Shown one piece after another: positions 8,498 through 17,311 of a stretch of 64,000 bases of DNA. The stretch covers positions 221,436 to 285,435 of the forward strand of contig NZ_VCLB01000009.1 in assembly GCF_005924265.1 (NCBI RefSeq), written 5' to 3'. Under the pieces are notes generated by a model. That model was not told the DNA's origin, did not search any database, and saw nothing but the letters and a program-made list of their open reading frames with translations. Each line of letters starts with the position of its first letter. Positions within the stretch are counted from its first letter, which is position 1. This stretch comes from Martelella lutilitoris. Its GTDB lineage: Bacteria > Pseudomonadota > Alphaproteobacteria > Rhizobiales > Rhizobiaceae. The position numbers and the translations under genes were made by a program.

Positions 8498-11400
8498 TCA
8501 ATAGACATCGCGCATATAACGTTTTTCCCTGATCAGCGTCTTAACGTAGCCTTCGGCGGCCGCTTTCGAAAGCCCGCCATGGGTCTCGGCAATCGCCCTA
8601 AGCGCGGCATCCACATCCTTCGCCATGCGGCTCGCATCGCCGCAGACATAGAAATGCGCGCCCTCCTCCAGCCAGTTCCAGATTTCTCGGCCGTTTTCCG
8701 CCATGCGGTGCTGGACATAAATCTTCTCCGCCTGGTCGCGCGAAAAGGCGGTGTCGAAGCGGGTGAGCAACCCGCCCTTCAGCCAGGCCTCGATCTCGTC
8801 GCGGTAGTAATAGCCGCTCGCGCGCGATTGCTCGCCGAAGAACAGCCAGTTCGCCCCGCCTGCGCCCGCCGCTTCGCGATCCTGCAGAAAGGCGCGGAAC
8901 GGCGCGATGCCGGTGCCCGGCCCGACCATGATCGCCGGCGTGTCCGGATCGGCGGGCGGACGGAAATGCGCCTGTTTCTTCACCGAAACGCGTACCGGCG
9001 CCTCCGCCGCCCTGTCGGCCAGAAACGCCGAGGCGACGCCCTTGCGGCTTTTACCGTGTCGGGCATGGCGCAGCACCGAAACCGTCAGGTGGATTTCATC
9101 CGGGCTCGCCTTCGGGCTGGAGGCAATCGAATAGAGCCGCGACTTGAGCTTCTTCAGATGGTCGCAGAACACCTGCCCGTCGACGGGTTTCGGCGCCATG
9201 GCGAGAATATCGGCGATCTGCCGCCCCCAGAGCCAGTCGTTGAGGGCTTTCCGGTCGGCCGAATTTGTCAGCGCCTTCAGCGTTTCATGGCCGCTGAAAT
9301 CCGCCCACCATTTGAGGAAATCCGGATGCGGCTGGCCGATTTCGAAATGATCGCGCAACGCCTCGCCGATGCCGATATCGTGGCCATTGATGCCGGAAAT
9401 CGGCGTTTCCGCCGGCAATTGCAGAGAGGTCAGGATTTCCTCGACAAGCTCGGGGCAGTTGCGCGGCATAACGGAAAGCGCATCGCCCGCCTCGTAATCC
9501 GCCGCGCCATCGACCCGGAAGCCGAACTGGCGCACCTCCTTGGCGCTGCCAGCGCCGCTCAGCAGCCGGTTGATGCTCAGTTCTGCCGTCACGGTTTGCG
9601 GCGGTTTGCGCCCGTTGGCTCGGACGGCGCTTTCAGCCGCGACCGGTGGGCCATTCGAAGACCCGGAAAGAGCGGCCATCGCCGCTGAAACCGCGTCCGC
9701 CTCCTCGCCCGCATCCAGCGTGCGGCAGGCCGTCAGCCGCGCCGCGCCGAGCGCCTCAAACCGGGCATCCAGTTTCCGGCCGAAGCCGCAGAACTGGTCG
9801 TAGGAACTGTCGCCCATCGCCACCACGGCATAGCTGAGGTCCTCAAGGCGGGGCGCATCCTCGCGCAAAAGCGCCGCCCAGAAATCGGCAGCATGATCGG
9901 GCGGATCGCCATCGCCGAAGGTGCTGACGACAAAGAGCGCAGGGTCCTTTGTCGCAAGGTCATGCGGCGAGACCGCGTCGAGCGGGCGCAACGCCGCGCG
10001 GTAACCCGCCGCGCCAAGCGCGTCGCAAAGATCGGTGGCCGCCATTTCCGCAGTCCCCGTCTGCGAGGCGAAGAACACGGAGACACCGGGCTTTGACGGG
10101 TCCGTGTCCGGCTGCCCGTCCTTGCCTTCGGCCAACGCCGGCGCGGCCTCGACCTTGCCCCGCGCAGCCACCGGCGCATCGGGCTCTACCGCCGCCACGC
10201 GGGCGAGCGCGACCGCCGTCACCTTGAATTCCGGCTGCAGCGATATCGGATCGACGGCATCGCCGGTCACCGCATTGACAGCCAGCTGATCGCCGAACAC
10301 ATCGTTCCAGTGGAACGGCGCGAACAGCGCGCCAGGCGAGACCCTGTCGGTGATGACGGCGGGCAGCACTGCGTTGCCATGGCGCGAGGTCACTGAAACA
10401 CGGTCATTTTCGCAGATATTAAGCGCCGTCGCATCGGCCGAATTGATCTCGACAAAGGGCGCTGCATTGAGCTTGTTCAGTCGGGCGACCTTGCCGGTTT
10501 TGGTCATGGTGTGCCACTGGTGCTGAAGCCTGCCGGTGTTGAGAATGAACGGGTAATCGTCATCCGGCATCTCCGCCGGTCCGGCATGCGGTCGCGGCCA
10601 GAATTTCGCCCGGCCGCTTTCGGTGGCGAATTTCAATCCTGCATCAGGCGCGCGATAGCGGATCGGATTGCGCGTGGTTTGCAAAGCCTCGGGTGCCGGC
10701 CACTGGATGCTGCCCTCGCGCAGCCGCTCATGCGTGACGCCGGAAATGTCATAGCCGGTCGCGGAATTGGAGAACTGCCGGATCTCGTCAAAGACTTCTG
10801 CCGCACTCTCATAGCTGAAGGCATGTTCATAGCCCATGGCGCAGGCGACTTTCGCGATGATCTGCCAGTCCGGCAACGCCTCGCCCGGCGCCTTCGCGGC
10901 GGCCGCCGTCAGCGCCATGTTGCGCTCGGAATTGACCATGACGCCATCGGCCTCGAAGGACACCGCCGCCGGCAGCAGGATATCGGCATAGGGCGTGGTT
11001 TCGGTTTCGGCATAGGCATCCTGCACCGCAACGAATTCGGCGCGTTCGAGTGCTGCCGTCACCGTCTTGCGGTTGGCGACGCTGGCGACCGGATTGGTGC
11101 AGATGATCCACGCGGCCCTGATTGCGCCAGTCTTCATCGCCTCGAACATGGCGATGGTGCCGGTGCCCTCTTCCGCGCGGATCGTGCCGGGCTGAAGCCC
11201 CCATTGCTCTTCGCAAAAGCGCCGGTCACCTTCCACCAGCGCCGAACGCTGCCCCGGCAAGCCCGGCCCCATATAGCCCATCTCGCGCCCGCCCATGGCA
11301 TTCGGCTGGCCCGTCAGCGAGAATGGTCCGCTGCCGGGCCGACAGATCTTTCCGGTAGCCAGATGCAGATTGCAGATGGCATTGGTGTTGAACGTGCCCT

Positions 11401-12301
11401 GGACCGACTGATTGAGCCCCATGGTCCAGAACGTCATGAATTCGGCGGCGGCAAGCACCATGTCGGCAGTCGCCCTGATGTCCTCGACCTTGAGGCCGGT
11501 GATCGCCGCAACCCGCTCCGGCAGATAGTCGGCGAGGAATGTGGGCATATCCGCCCAGCCATCGGTATGGGCCTCGACAAAGGCCTGATCGACGCCGCCG
11601 GCCTCTGCAATCAGATGCAGGAGGCCGTTCAGCAGCGCGAGGTCGGTTCCGGGTTTCGGCGCAAGATGCAGATCGGCCTTTTCGGCGGTCGCCGTGCGGC
11701 GCGGATCGACGACGATCAGCTTCGCGCCCTGCTTGACCCGGTCCATCATCCGCAGGAACAGGATCGGATGGCAATCGGCCATGTTCGAGCCAATCACGAG
11801 GAACAGATCGGCCCTCTCGATATCGTCATAAGACCCCGGCGGTGCATCCGCGCCGAGCGACAGCTTGTAGCCGGACCCGGCGCTGGCCATGCAGAGCCTG
11901 GAGTTGGATTCGATATGGCGGGTGCGCAAAAATCCCTTGGCGAGCTTGTTGGCGAGATATTGCGCCTCCATCGACATCTGACCGGAGACATAGAGCGCAA
12001 CCGCGTCCGGCCCGCGGCGGTCGGCAATGGCGCGCAGCCGACCGGCCGTTTCGGCAATCGCCGCATCGATGAAGACAGCCTCCGGCGCAACGCCCGCACC
12101 CCGGACCAGCGCGGTTTCGAGACGACCGGGCGCGGCAATCGCCTCATGCGCGGTCTTGCCCTTGGTGCAGAGCCGCCCGCGATTGGCCGGATGGTCCTTG
12201 TCACCCGAAAGCCTTACAATTCGCCCGTCCTCGACATCGAGCACCACGCCGCAGCCGACGCCGCAATAGGGACAGACGCTTTTGACGGTCTCTACCCCCA
12301 T
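8498..12301 (-). CDS. nasA: Assimilatory nitrate reductase fused to CysJ-like diflavin reductase
   Basis: This 1267-residue fusion reduces nitrate to nitrite in the cytoplasm with electrons from its own reductase half. Residues 1 to about 730 are a NasA/NarB molybdopterin oxidoreductase with an N-terminal [4Fe-4S] motif CPYCGVGCG (near 10-18). From about 740 a flavodoxin-like FMN domain begins ([11 protein letters not shown]). An FAD domain follows (about 850-1100, RLYSIASSP), then an NADPH domain ([28 protein letters not shown], and [11 protein letters not shown], typical of 2'-phosphate binding). No BFD [2Fe-2S] module is seen. I chose ATG 12301 (MGVETVK) because the longer frame runs back into the leader terminator. 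The fused form is known in Hyphomicrobiales. nasT and nasS follow, and no separate electron-transfer subunit is encoded here. Confidence 0.93.
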   Translation of the reverse strand: MGVETVKSVCPYCGVGCGVVLDVEDGRIVRLSGDKDHPANRGRLCTKGKTAHEAIAAPGRLETALVRGAGVAPEAVFIDAAIAETAGRLRAIADRRGPDAVALYVSGQMSMEAQYLANKLAKGFLRTRHIESNSRLCMASAGSGYKLSLGADAPPGSYDDIERADLFLVIGSNMADCHPILFLRMMDRVKQGAKLIVVDPRRTATAEKADLHLAPKPGTDLALLNGLLHLIAEAGGVDQAFVEAHTDGWADMPTFLADYLPERVAAITGLKVEDIRATADMVLAAAEFMTFWTMGLNQSVQGTFNTNAICNLHLATGKICRPGSGPFSLTGQPNAMGGREMGYMGPGLPGQRSALVEGDRRFCEEQWGLQPGTIRAEEGTGTIAMFEAMKTGAIRAAWIICTNPVASVANRKTVTAALERAEFVAVQDAYAETETTPYADILLPAAVSFEADGVMVNSERNMALTAAAAKAPGEALPDWQIIAKVACAMGYEHAFSYESAAEVFDEIRQFSNSATGYDISGVTHERLREGSIQWPAPEALQTTRNPIRYRAPDAGLKFATESGRAKFWPRPHAGPAEMPDDDYPFILNTGRLQHQWHTMTKTGKVARLNKLNAAPFVEINSADATALNICENDRVSVTSRHGNAVLPAVITDRVSPGALFAPFHWNDVFGDQLAVNAVTGDAVDPISLQPEFKVTAVALARVAAVEPDAPVAARGKVEAAPALAEGKDGQPDTDPSKPGVSVFFASQTGTAEMAATDLCDALGAAGYRAALRPLDAVSPHDLATKDPALFVVSTFGDGDPPDHAADFWAALLREDAPRLEDLSYAVVAMGDSSYDQFCGFGRKLDARFEALGAARLTACRTLDAGEEADAVSAAMAALSGSSNGPPVAAESAVRANGRKPPQTVTAELSINRLLSGAGSAKEVRQFGFRVDGAADYEAGDALSVMPRNCPELVEEILTSLQLPAETPISGINGHDIGIGEALRDHFEIGQPHPDFLKWWADFSGHETLKALTNSADRKALNDWLWGRQIADILAMAPKPVDGQVFCDHLKKLKSRLYSIASSPKASPDEIHLTVSVLRHARHGKSRKGVASAFLADRAAEAPVRVSVKKQAHFRPPADPDTPAIMVGPGTGIAPFRAFLQDREAAGAGGANWLFFGEQSRASGYYYRDEIEAWLKGGLLTRFDTAFSRDQAEKIYVQHRMAENGREIWNWLEEGAHFYVCGDASRMAKDVDAALRAIAETHGGLSKAAAEGYVKTLIREKRYMRDVY

Positions 12302-12413
12302 CGCCGCCCCCCGCTCTGAAAAGGGCTGACGATTGACGGGAACCGGAGATGACGCGCAGAATTGATGATCCGCCGGGGTGGCATCGACTTTCCTCGCTGT
12401 CTGAAATGAAAAC

Positions 12414-12505
12414 AAAAAAAGCCGCGGCATCATTCGAAGCGCTCCCTTTCAGGAAACGGTTCTCAGATCCGCAGCTTTGCGATGGAATGCCCGCCATTGG
12501 ACATT
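12414..12505 (-). promoter_or_regulatory. NasT (ANTAR) antitermination leader of nasA
   Basis: On the minus strand, P1 (12505-12486) is a 7-bp stem AATGTCC/GGGCATT with hexaloop AATGGC. After 4 bases, P2 (12481-12470) is CGC/GCG, extendable by one G-U pair, with hexaloop AAAGCT. The terminator 5' arm GCTGCGG (12475-12469) overlaps the loop and 3' arm of P2 and pairs with CCGCGGC (12427-12421) before TTTTTTT (12420-12414). Both loops have A at position 1 and G at 4. P1 is nearly identical in design to the nrtA leader. The T-run ends about 112 bases before the nasA start. Confidence 0.85.
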
Positions 12506-12514
12506 GGTGCATAA

Positions 12515-12543
12515 ACGATAGTCCGACACGCGGCGACTTTCAA
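12515..12543 (-). promoter_or_regulatory. Predicted sigma-70 promoter of nasA
   Basis: On the minus strand, TTGAAA (12543-12538) and TATCGT (12520-12515) are separated by 17 bases. Transcription would begin around 12508, just before hairpin P1, which fits an attenuator that must fold at the very start of the transcript. No sigma-54 element (TGGCAC-N5-TTGCA) was seen here. Confidence 0.45.
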
Positions 12544-12602
12544 GTCCGCCGGCTGAATTGCAGGTGCGGGGCATCACAGTGGAGGATGACAGCGCGATAC
12601 CG

Positions 12603-13066
12603 GTGAAGATCAAACGGGTCTATGCCGAACCCGACAAGGCGGACGGCCTGCGCGTTCTCGTCGACCGGCTCTGGCCGCGCGGCCTTGCGAAGGACAAGGC
12701 CCGCGTCGACCTCTGGGCCAAGGAGGTCGCGCCCTCAGGCGAACTGCGCAAATGGTTCGCGCACCGGGAGGACCGGTGGGAGGATTTTCAGCGGCGCTAT
12801 CGCGCGGAGCTCGCGGAAAACGACGCACTTGATGAGTTGTCTGCAACGAGCGAGAAAACATCGTGACCTTGCTCTACGGAGCCCGCGACGAATGCATCAA
12901 TCATGCGCGGGTCCTTGCGGCCGTCATCGCGCAAAGGAGCGGTCGCCGCGCCGAGACGGATCAACCGGACGAAGGCGCGGTGGAGGTGTCGTCCCCGCCC
13001 TGCTTTCTGCACGAACTGGATCAGGCCTGCTTCAATGCGCTGAAACCAATGATGGCGGCAGTATAA
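12603..13066 (+). pseudogene. DUF488 family protein, frameshifted
   Basis: Codons from 12603 (GTG) encode the typical DUF488 opening (KIKRVY), the core VDRLWPRGL and ELRKWFAHREDRW, up to a stop at 12865-12867. The expected next segment, VTLLYGARDE followed by a VL-rich helix, continues in a different frame from about 12859. One missing base in the AAAA run near 12855 restores it. The family is usually about 115-120 residues, so the break removes the conserved end. After the DUF488 part the second frame goes on to 13066 with SSPPCFLHELD, which does not belong to DUF488 and may be a joined remnant. An upstream TTG at 12558 is an alternative start. The function of DUF488 proteins is not established. 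Confidence 0.65.
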
Positions 13067-13151
13067 TCGAGTCTGTCGGCCGCGAGGAAATCGAAACACG
13101 GGCGTCCGCGTAAGCCCGTGCAGGCATCGCGCAAGGCAAGGGCAGGTCGAG

Positions 13152-13179
13152 CGGTTCATCCCGGCTATGCGGGGAGCAC
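13152..13179. repeat. Lone CRISPR repeat-like sequence (type I-E style)
   Basis: The 28 bases begin CGGTTCATCCC and end GCGGGGAGCAC, with a short partly paired arm between them. They resemble the 29-base repeats of type I-E arrays (CGGTTCATCCCCGC...GCGGGGAGCAC), with one base missing or swapped in the stem. I saw no second copy at the expected spacing of about 61 bases on either side and no cas genes in the window, so this is at best a relic. Confidence 0.4.
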
Positions 13180-13194
13180 GGTTTCTTCCCGCTC

Positions 13195-13495
13195 TGAGAT
13201 CGGACCGCCTCAGCGCGGCAAGTGCGGCCACCTTCTCGACAGTCAATAAGCGATAGCCACGACGCTCGGCCAGCTCCGCCGCAATCTGAAAACGCAGCTC
13301 AGCATCCTCATCGTCACCGGCAAGCCGAGCCTCCCATGCAGCGATCTGCTCCCCAGATGAGAGGTTCGTTGACGTTGGCCAGCGTCTTGGAATCGGTGTG
13401 GAGGCTCAGCCAGACCGCGCTGCGTGTCTCGAGCGCCGCAAAATGCGTCGGTACGCGCCGATATAGAGACTACCGACTGTTTGCAAGAGCGACAT
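13195..13495 (-). pseudogene. Decayed tyrosine recombinase (integrase) N-terminal region
   Basis: Three pieces in different minus-strand frames join into the N-terminal part of a DUF6538-type integrase. They are MSLLQTVGSLYIGAYRR from ATG 13495, then VPTHFAALETRSAVWLSLHT, then AWEARLAGDDEDAELRF with AELAERRGYRLL. At least two frame changes separate them, and no catalytic C-terminal domain with the Arg/His/Tyr residues is found. It lies about 120 bases from the 3' end of a tRNA-Ser gene, the usual attachment site for such integrases, so the region between the tRNA and nasA is probably the stub of a lost island. Identification rests on recognition of the motif pattern only. Confidence 0.55.
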
Positions 13496-13613
13496 CGCGC
13501 GCTCCCATTCGTCAATGTGGAGCGAAAACGAAGAGCAAGGGACTGTGCACGAAAGCAGTATTAGCTAATCGTTTGTTTTCAAGACACAATACTGAAGGCA
13601 TCCAAATATGAAA

Positions 13614-13703
13614 TGGCGGAGAGGAAGGGATTCGAACCCTCGATACCATCTCTGGTATACTCCCTTAGCAGGGGAGCGCCTTCGACCACTCGGCCACCTC
13701 TCC
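13614..13703 (-). tRNA. tRNA-Ser(GCU)
   Basis: On the minus strand the gene starts GGAGAGGTGGCCGAGTGG and ends with acceptor CCTCTCC, discriminator G and an encoded CCA. The anticodon loop is CTGCTAA with anticodon GCT. The long variable arm (TATACCAGAGATGGTAT) is typical of serine tRNAs, and the T arm has GGTTCGAATCC. The integrase remnant lies just downstream of its 3' end. Confidence 0.97.
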
Positions 13704-13826
13704 GGTGAGGGCTCTGATAGGCGTTTTTGTTTCGCCGATCAAGCCTGTGAAAGGAAATCCGGCAAAAAAACGGAAGGGCGTCGATCGAGGGGGACGAGCC
13801 GCCGTTCCTGACAAAAGCACCGGGCT

Positions 13827-14747
13827 TTATTGGCTCTTTCCGGCGGCGACATCGTCTGCCGCACCCGCGCCTGCGCCGCCCGCCACCTGCACGGCCCTGC
13901 TGCCGGCGCGGATCGCAGCGGAAAGGCAGCGCTGCGGCGTCCCGCCGTCAAGCCAGGCGTCGACAAAGCCGGCATTGAACGCATCGCCGGCGCCGGTCGT
14001 GTCAACGACGCGGACCGCTTCAGCCAGCGCGTGAATGCGCAAGTCCGCGGCGGCGAGATAGGCGCCGTCCGATCCGGCCTTGATCGCGACGACGGGAAAG
14101 TGCCCGGCAAGACGGGCGCACATCGCCTCCGGCTCGCTTTCGCCGGTGATCACCCGCGCCTCCTCAAGATTTGGCAGAAAGACATCAACCCCGCGACAGG
14201 CGGCGATGAGACCCGGGTCGCCGATCAGCGTGTCATCCCAGCTCGGATCAAGCGAGACCGTGAGTCCTGCCGCACGGGCACGCTTCACCAGATCCGGCAT
14301 TTCGGCAAGCGTCGCATATTCGGCGATATGGAGATGTCCCGCCCTGCCCCAAGCCAACGCGTCCTCGAGCGTCGAAGGCTCCGCCCGCCCTGCCCGTTTG
14401 GTGAGAAAAGCGCGCTCGCTTCCCAGTACGGAAGCAACGGTCACCTGCGGACCCGCATCGTCCGCGCGTTCCAGGAAGCCGAGATCGATCCCGCTTGCCT
14501 TGAGCTGGCGCTCGATGGCGCGCGACAGGGGATCGTGTCCCAACCGGCCGACAAGGGCCGCGTGGCGTCCGATACCGGCGAAATGGGCGGCGGAAATGAA
14601 GCCGCCGCCGCCGGCGGCAATCGTCAGGTCGTCGGCGAAGACCTCGCGCCCGAGCACCGGCATGCGCTCCAGCCCGGTGAAGATCAGGTCGCAATAAATC
14701 CGCCCCACGCTGAGGACCGCCCGTCTTTCGTCATTTCCGGATGTCAT
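13827..14747 (-). CDS. PfkB family carbohydrate kinase
   Basis: This 306-residue ribokinase/PfkB-family sugar or nucleoside kinase is cytoplasmic. The N-terminal glycine-rich segment (DDLTIAAGGGGFISAAHFAG, about 40-58) forms the substrate lid. The C-terminal signature VDTTGAGDAFNAGF (about 246-259) carries the catalytic Asp and the anion hole. Its ATG overlaps the stop of the ABC ATPase gene by 4 bases, so it is the last gene of the transporter operon and probably phosphorylates the imported compound or a breakdown product. The exact substrate cannot be read from the sequence. The downstream stretch to the tRNA has a T-run but no clear stem. Confidence 0.9.
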   Translation of the reverse strand: MTSGNDERRAVLSVGRIYCDLIFTGLERMPVLGREVFADDLTIAAGGGGFISAAHFAGIGRHAALVGRLGHDPLSRAIERQLKASGIDLGFLERADDAGPQVTVASVLGSERAFLTKRAGRAEPSTLEDALAWGRAGHLHIAEYATLAEMPDLVKRARAAGLTVSLDPSWDDTLIGDPGLIAACRGVDVFLPNLEEARVITGESEPEAMCARLAGHFPVVAIKAGSDGAYLAAADLRIHALAEAVRVVDTTGAGDAFNAGFVDAWLDGGTPQRCLSAAIRAGSRAVQVAGGAGAGAADDVAAGKSQ

Positions 14748-15793
14748 TTACGGCCAAGGCTCTTTTCTGTCGCGGCATCGAAGAGGTAGAGCTTGCCCGG
14801 CTGAACCGTGCAGGTGACGCTGCTGCCGACGGCGGGCGAAAGCGTGCCCGGCGAGGTGGCGATCAGCGATTTGCCGCCCACATTCAGGTGCACCATGGTC
14901 TCGGGGCCGAGCGGCTCGACGGCCTCCACCTGCCCCTCAAGCGTCAGGATCGCGCCGTCCGGAACCGCCCCGTCAACAACGGCCAGAAGGTCATGCGGCC
15001 TGATGCCGACAAGCACCTCGCCATCGCCGGCAAAACCGGCCGCCTGCTCGCCAAGGGCCGAGGCCGGCAGCATGTTCATGGATGGCGAGCCGATGAAACG
15101 CGCGGTGAACACGTCGGCAGGATTCTCGTAGAGATCGACCGGCGTTCCCGTCTGCAGGATATAGCCGTCCTTCATCACCACAATCCGGTCGGCCATGGTC
15201 ATGGCCTCGATCTGGTCATGGGTGACATAGATTGTCGTCGTCTTAAGCTCCTGATGCAACTTCTTGATTTCTATGCGCATCTGCGCGCGAAGCTGGGCAT
15301 CGAGATTGGAAAGCGGCTCGTCGAACAGAAAGGCCGAGGGATTGCGCACCATGGCGCGGCCGATGGCGACGCGCTGGCGTTGGCCGCCGGAAAGCGCTGC
15401 AGGGCGCCGCTCCAGATAGTCGGTAAGGCCGAGAATGCGCGCCGTCTCGTCGATCCGCGCATTCTTTTCCTCTTTCGAAAGCTTCGACGTGTAGAGACCG
15501 AAACCGATATTCTGGCGCACGGTCAGGTGCGGATAGATGGCGTAGTTCTGAAACACCATGGCGATGTTGCGCGCCTTCGGCGCCCGCTCGTTGACCACCG
15601 CCTCGCCGATCTTCAGCGTACCGCCGGTGATCTCCTCAAGGCCGGCGATCATGCGGAGCGTCGTTGACTTGCCACAGCCCGACGGGCCGACGAAAACGAC
15701 GAACTCGCCATCGACAATCTCAAGGTCAATGCCATGCACGGCCTCGACCTTGTCATAGCGCTTCACCAGTTTTTCCAATGCGATTGAAGCCAT
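14744..15793 (-). CDS. Sugar ABC transporter ATP-binding protein (UgpC/MsmK type)
   Basis: This 349-residue ATPase energises the carbohydrate importer encoded upstream. Walker A GPSGCGKST, Q-loop VFQNYAIYPH, signature LSGGQRQR, Walker B AFLFDEP and H-loop VTHDQIEAM are all intact in the first 210 residues. A C-terminal MalK-like regulatory/TOBE region follows (SPSMNMLPAS, GIRPHDL). The ATG at 15793 shares a base with the stop of the lyase gene (TAATG), so I chose it over an upstream in-frame ATG inside that gene. The family serves many oligosaccharide and glycerophosphodiester importers, so specificity must come from the binding protein. Confidence 0.93.
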   Translation of the reverse strand: MASIALEKLVKRYDKVEAVHGIDLEIVDGEFVVFVGPSGCGKSTTLRMIAGLEEITGGTLKIGEAVVNERAPKARNIAMVFQNYAIYPHLTVRQNIGFGLYTSKLSKEEKNARIDETARILGLTDYLERRPAALSGGQRQRVAIGRAMVRNPSAFLFDEPLSNLDAQLRAQMRIEIKKLHQELKTTTIYVTHDQIEAMTMADRIVVMKDGYILQTGTPVDLYENPADVFTARFIGSPSMNMLPASALGEQAAGFAGDGEVLVGIRPHDLLAVVDGAVPDGAILTLEGQVEAVEPLGPETMVHLNVGGKSLIATSPGTLSPAVGSSVTCTVQPGKLYLFDAATEKSLGRK

Positions 15794-17307
15794 TATGCTT
15801 TTCCCCTCAACCGGTCGAAACATTGACCGCGTTCGCTGTCCGCCGCGTCCATGCGGGCGGCAAGATCGTCGGCTTGTTGTTGAAAATTGTTCAGTGCCGC
15901 GCGGTAACCCGCTATGGCGACGTCAAGCGGCTCTTGTGCCGGTCCGCCATAACGCTTGCGCACGGCCACGAAATATTCCGGCGAAACGATCTCGCGAAAG
16001 GCGTCCTCGTCAAGCGCCGTCTCGCGGCCCGCATGGTCGGCAAAGGCCTTTTTGAACGGAACAAAACCGTCGCTCCCAAGCGCACCATCGGCGGCGACCA
16101 CGGCGCGCGCCACGTCGGCGGCAATCTCGTGCGCCTGGCGGAAGGACAGCGCCTCGCGCCGCACCAGACTGTCGGCCAATTCGGTGATGGTGATGCAGGA
16201 GCGGTCGAGATTGGCGGCGACGCGTTTGCCGTTGATGCGCACCTGGCCGATCAGGCTGGTCATCAACTCCAGCACACGCATGCCGCTGTCAAAGGCCTGA
16301 TAGCCCATCGCCTGGGTTTCGCCCTCGCTGTCATTCATGTCGGTAAAGGGCGTGTTGTGCATCACCGTCAGCACGGTCTGCGCGCGGCCCACCGTCTGGC
16401 TTGCGAGATGGCGCATATGTTCCACCGGCACCGGATTGCGCTTCTGCGGCATGATCGAGGAGATCTGCACCAGAGCATTCGGCACATAAAGCTGCCCGAC
16501 CTCGAAACTGGTCCAGAACTGGAAATCCTGGATCAGGCGGCCGAGATGCAGGAACATCAGCTCCAGCGCGGAATAGGTGGCTGTGATGTAATCGACGCCC
16601 GCGATGCAGCTGTAGGAATTCTGCAACGGCGCGGAAAAACCGAGGAGCTCGGCCATGCGCGCCCGGTCGATGGCAAAGCCGGATGTGGTGATCGCGGCCG
16701 CCCCCATCGGGCAGAGGTCCACGATTTTGCGGGCGGCATAGAGACGCTCGATATCGCGGATCAGCATTTCGATCGCGGCGGAGAGGTAGTGGCCAAAGGT
16801 GGTCGGCTGCGCCGGCTGGCCGTGCGTATAGGCGACAATCAGCGTGGTCTTTTCGCGTTCCGCGGTGTCGATGAGGGCCGCCAGCAGGTCTAAGGCTCCG
16901 CCTGCCGCAGCATCGATATAGCGGCGCAGGTTGAACTTGAACAATGTATGGTCGATATCGTTGCGCGAGCGCGCCGTGTGCAGGCGACCGCCGAGATCGG
17001 GACCGAGACGCGCCTTCAACTCCTTCTCGATCAGGAAGAAGAAATCCTCGACCTCGCCGGTGTATTCGAGCGCTGCCGGGTCCACCTCGCGGTCGATGGC
17101 GGCAAGGGCTTCGGCGATCTTTCCGGCCTGCTCGCCGGTCAGAATGCCGGTTTCCGCCAGCATGACGAGGTGTGCGCGGTCAATGGCCCTAAAGCCATCG
17201 ATAAAGTTGGTTTTTGCGCCATCAAACAATGGCTTGAGCACGGTTTCCTTATAAACGGGATCGGGAAACTTGCTGGTGTCGTTTTTTTGCGGATCGTGTG
17301 TGTTCAT
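15793..17307 (-). CDS. Argininosuccinate lyase family enzyme in a transporter operon
   Basis: The 504-residue protein belongs to the fumarase/aspartase superfamily, which cleaves C-N bonds and releases fumarate. Substrate and catalytic regions are present: TARSRNDIDHT (near 110), YTHGQPAQPT (near 160) and the mobile catalytic loop SSIMPQKRNP (near 285). The usual opening of true ArgH (LWGGRF) is absent; the protein starts instead with KETVLKPLFDGAK. It is also about 40 residues longer than typical ArgH. It lies between sugar-type permeases and ATPase, 4 bases after a permease, so it probably acts on the imported compound rather than in arginine synthesis. EDDS lyase of Chelativorans shows that members can cut other N-succinyl amines. 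The natural substrate is unknown. Confidence 0.8.
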   Translation of the reverse strand: MNTHDPQKNDTSKFPDPVYKETVLKPLFDGAKTNFIDGFRAIDRAHLVMLAETGILTGEQAGKIAEALAAIDREVDPAALEYTGEVEDFFFLIEKELKARLGPDLGGRLHTARSRNDIDHTLFKFNLRRYIDAAAGGALDLLAALIDTAEREKTTLIVAYTHGQPAQPTTFGHYLSAAIEMLIRDIERLYAARKIVDLCPMGAAAITTSGFAIDRARMAELLGFSAPLQNSYSCIAGVDYITATYSALELMFLHLGRLIQDFQFWTSFEVGQLYVPNALVQISSIMPQKRNPVPVEHMRHLASQTVGRAQTVLTVMHNTPFTDMNDSEGETQAMGYQAFDSGMRVLELMTSLIGQVRINGKRVAANLDRSCITITELADSLVRREALSFRQAHEIAADVARAVVAADGALGSDGFVPFKKAFADHAGRETALDEDAFREIVSPEYFVAVRKRYGGPAQEPLDVAIAGYRAALNNFQQQADDLAARMDAADSERGQCFDRLRGKA

Positions 17308-17311
17308 GGGT

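Noticed and set aside
12302..12433. N-terminal extension of nasA from ATG 12433
   Set aside because: It would translate the leader terminator. The family begins MGVETVK-like just before the CPYCGVGCG motif.
13179..13205. Second CRISPR repeat after the lone repeat (CGGTTTCTTCCCGCTC)
   Set aside because: Only the first bases resemble the repeat, there is no spacer-length gap, and the stem is absent.
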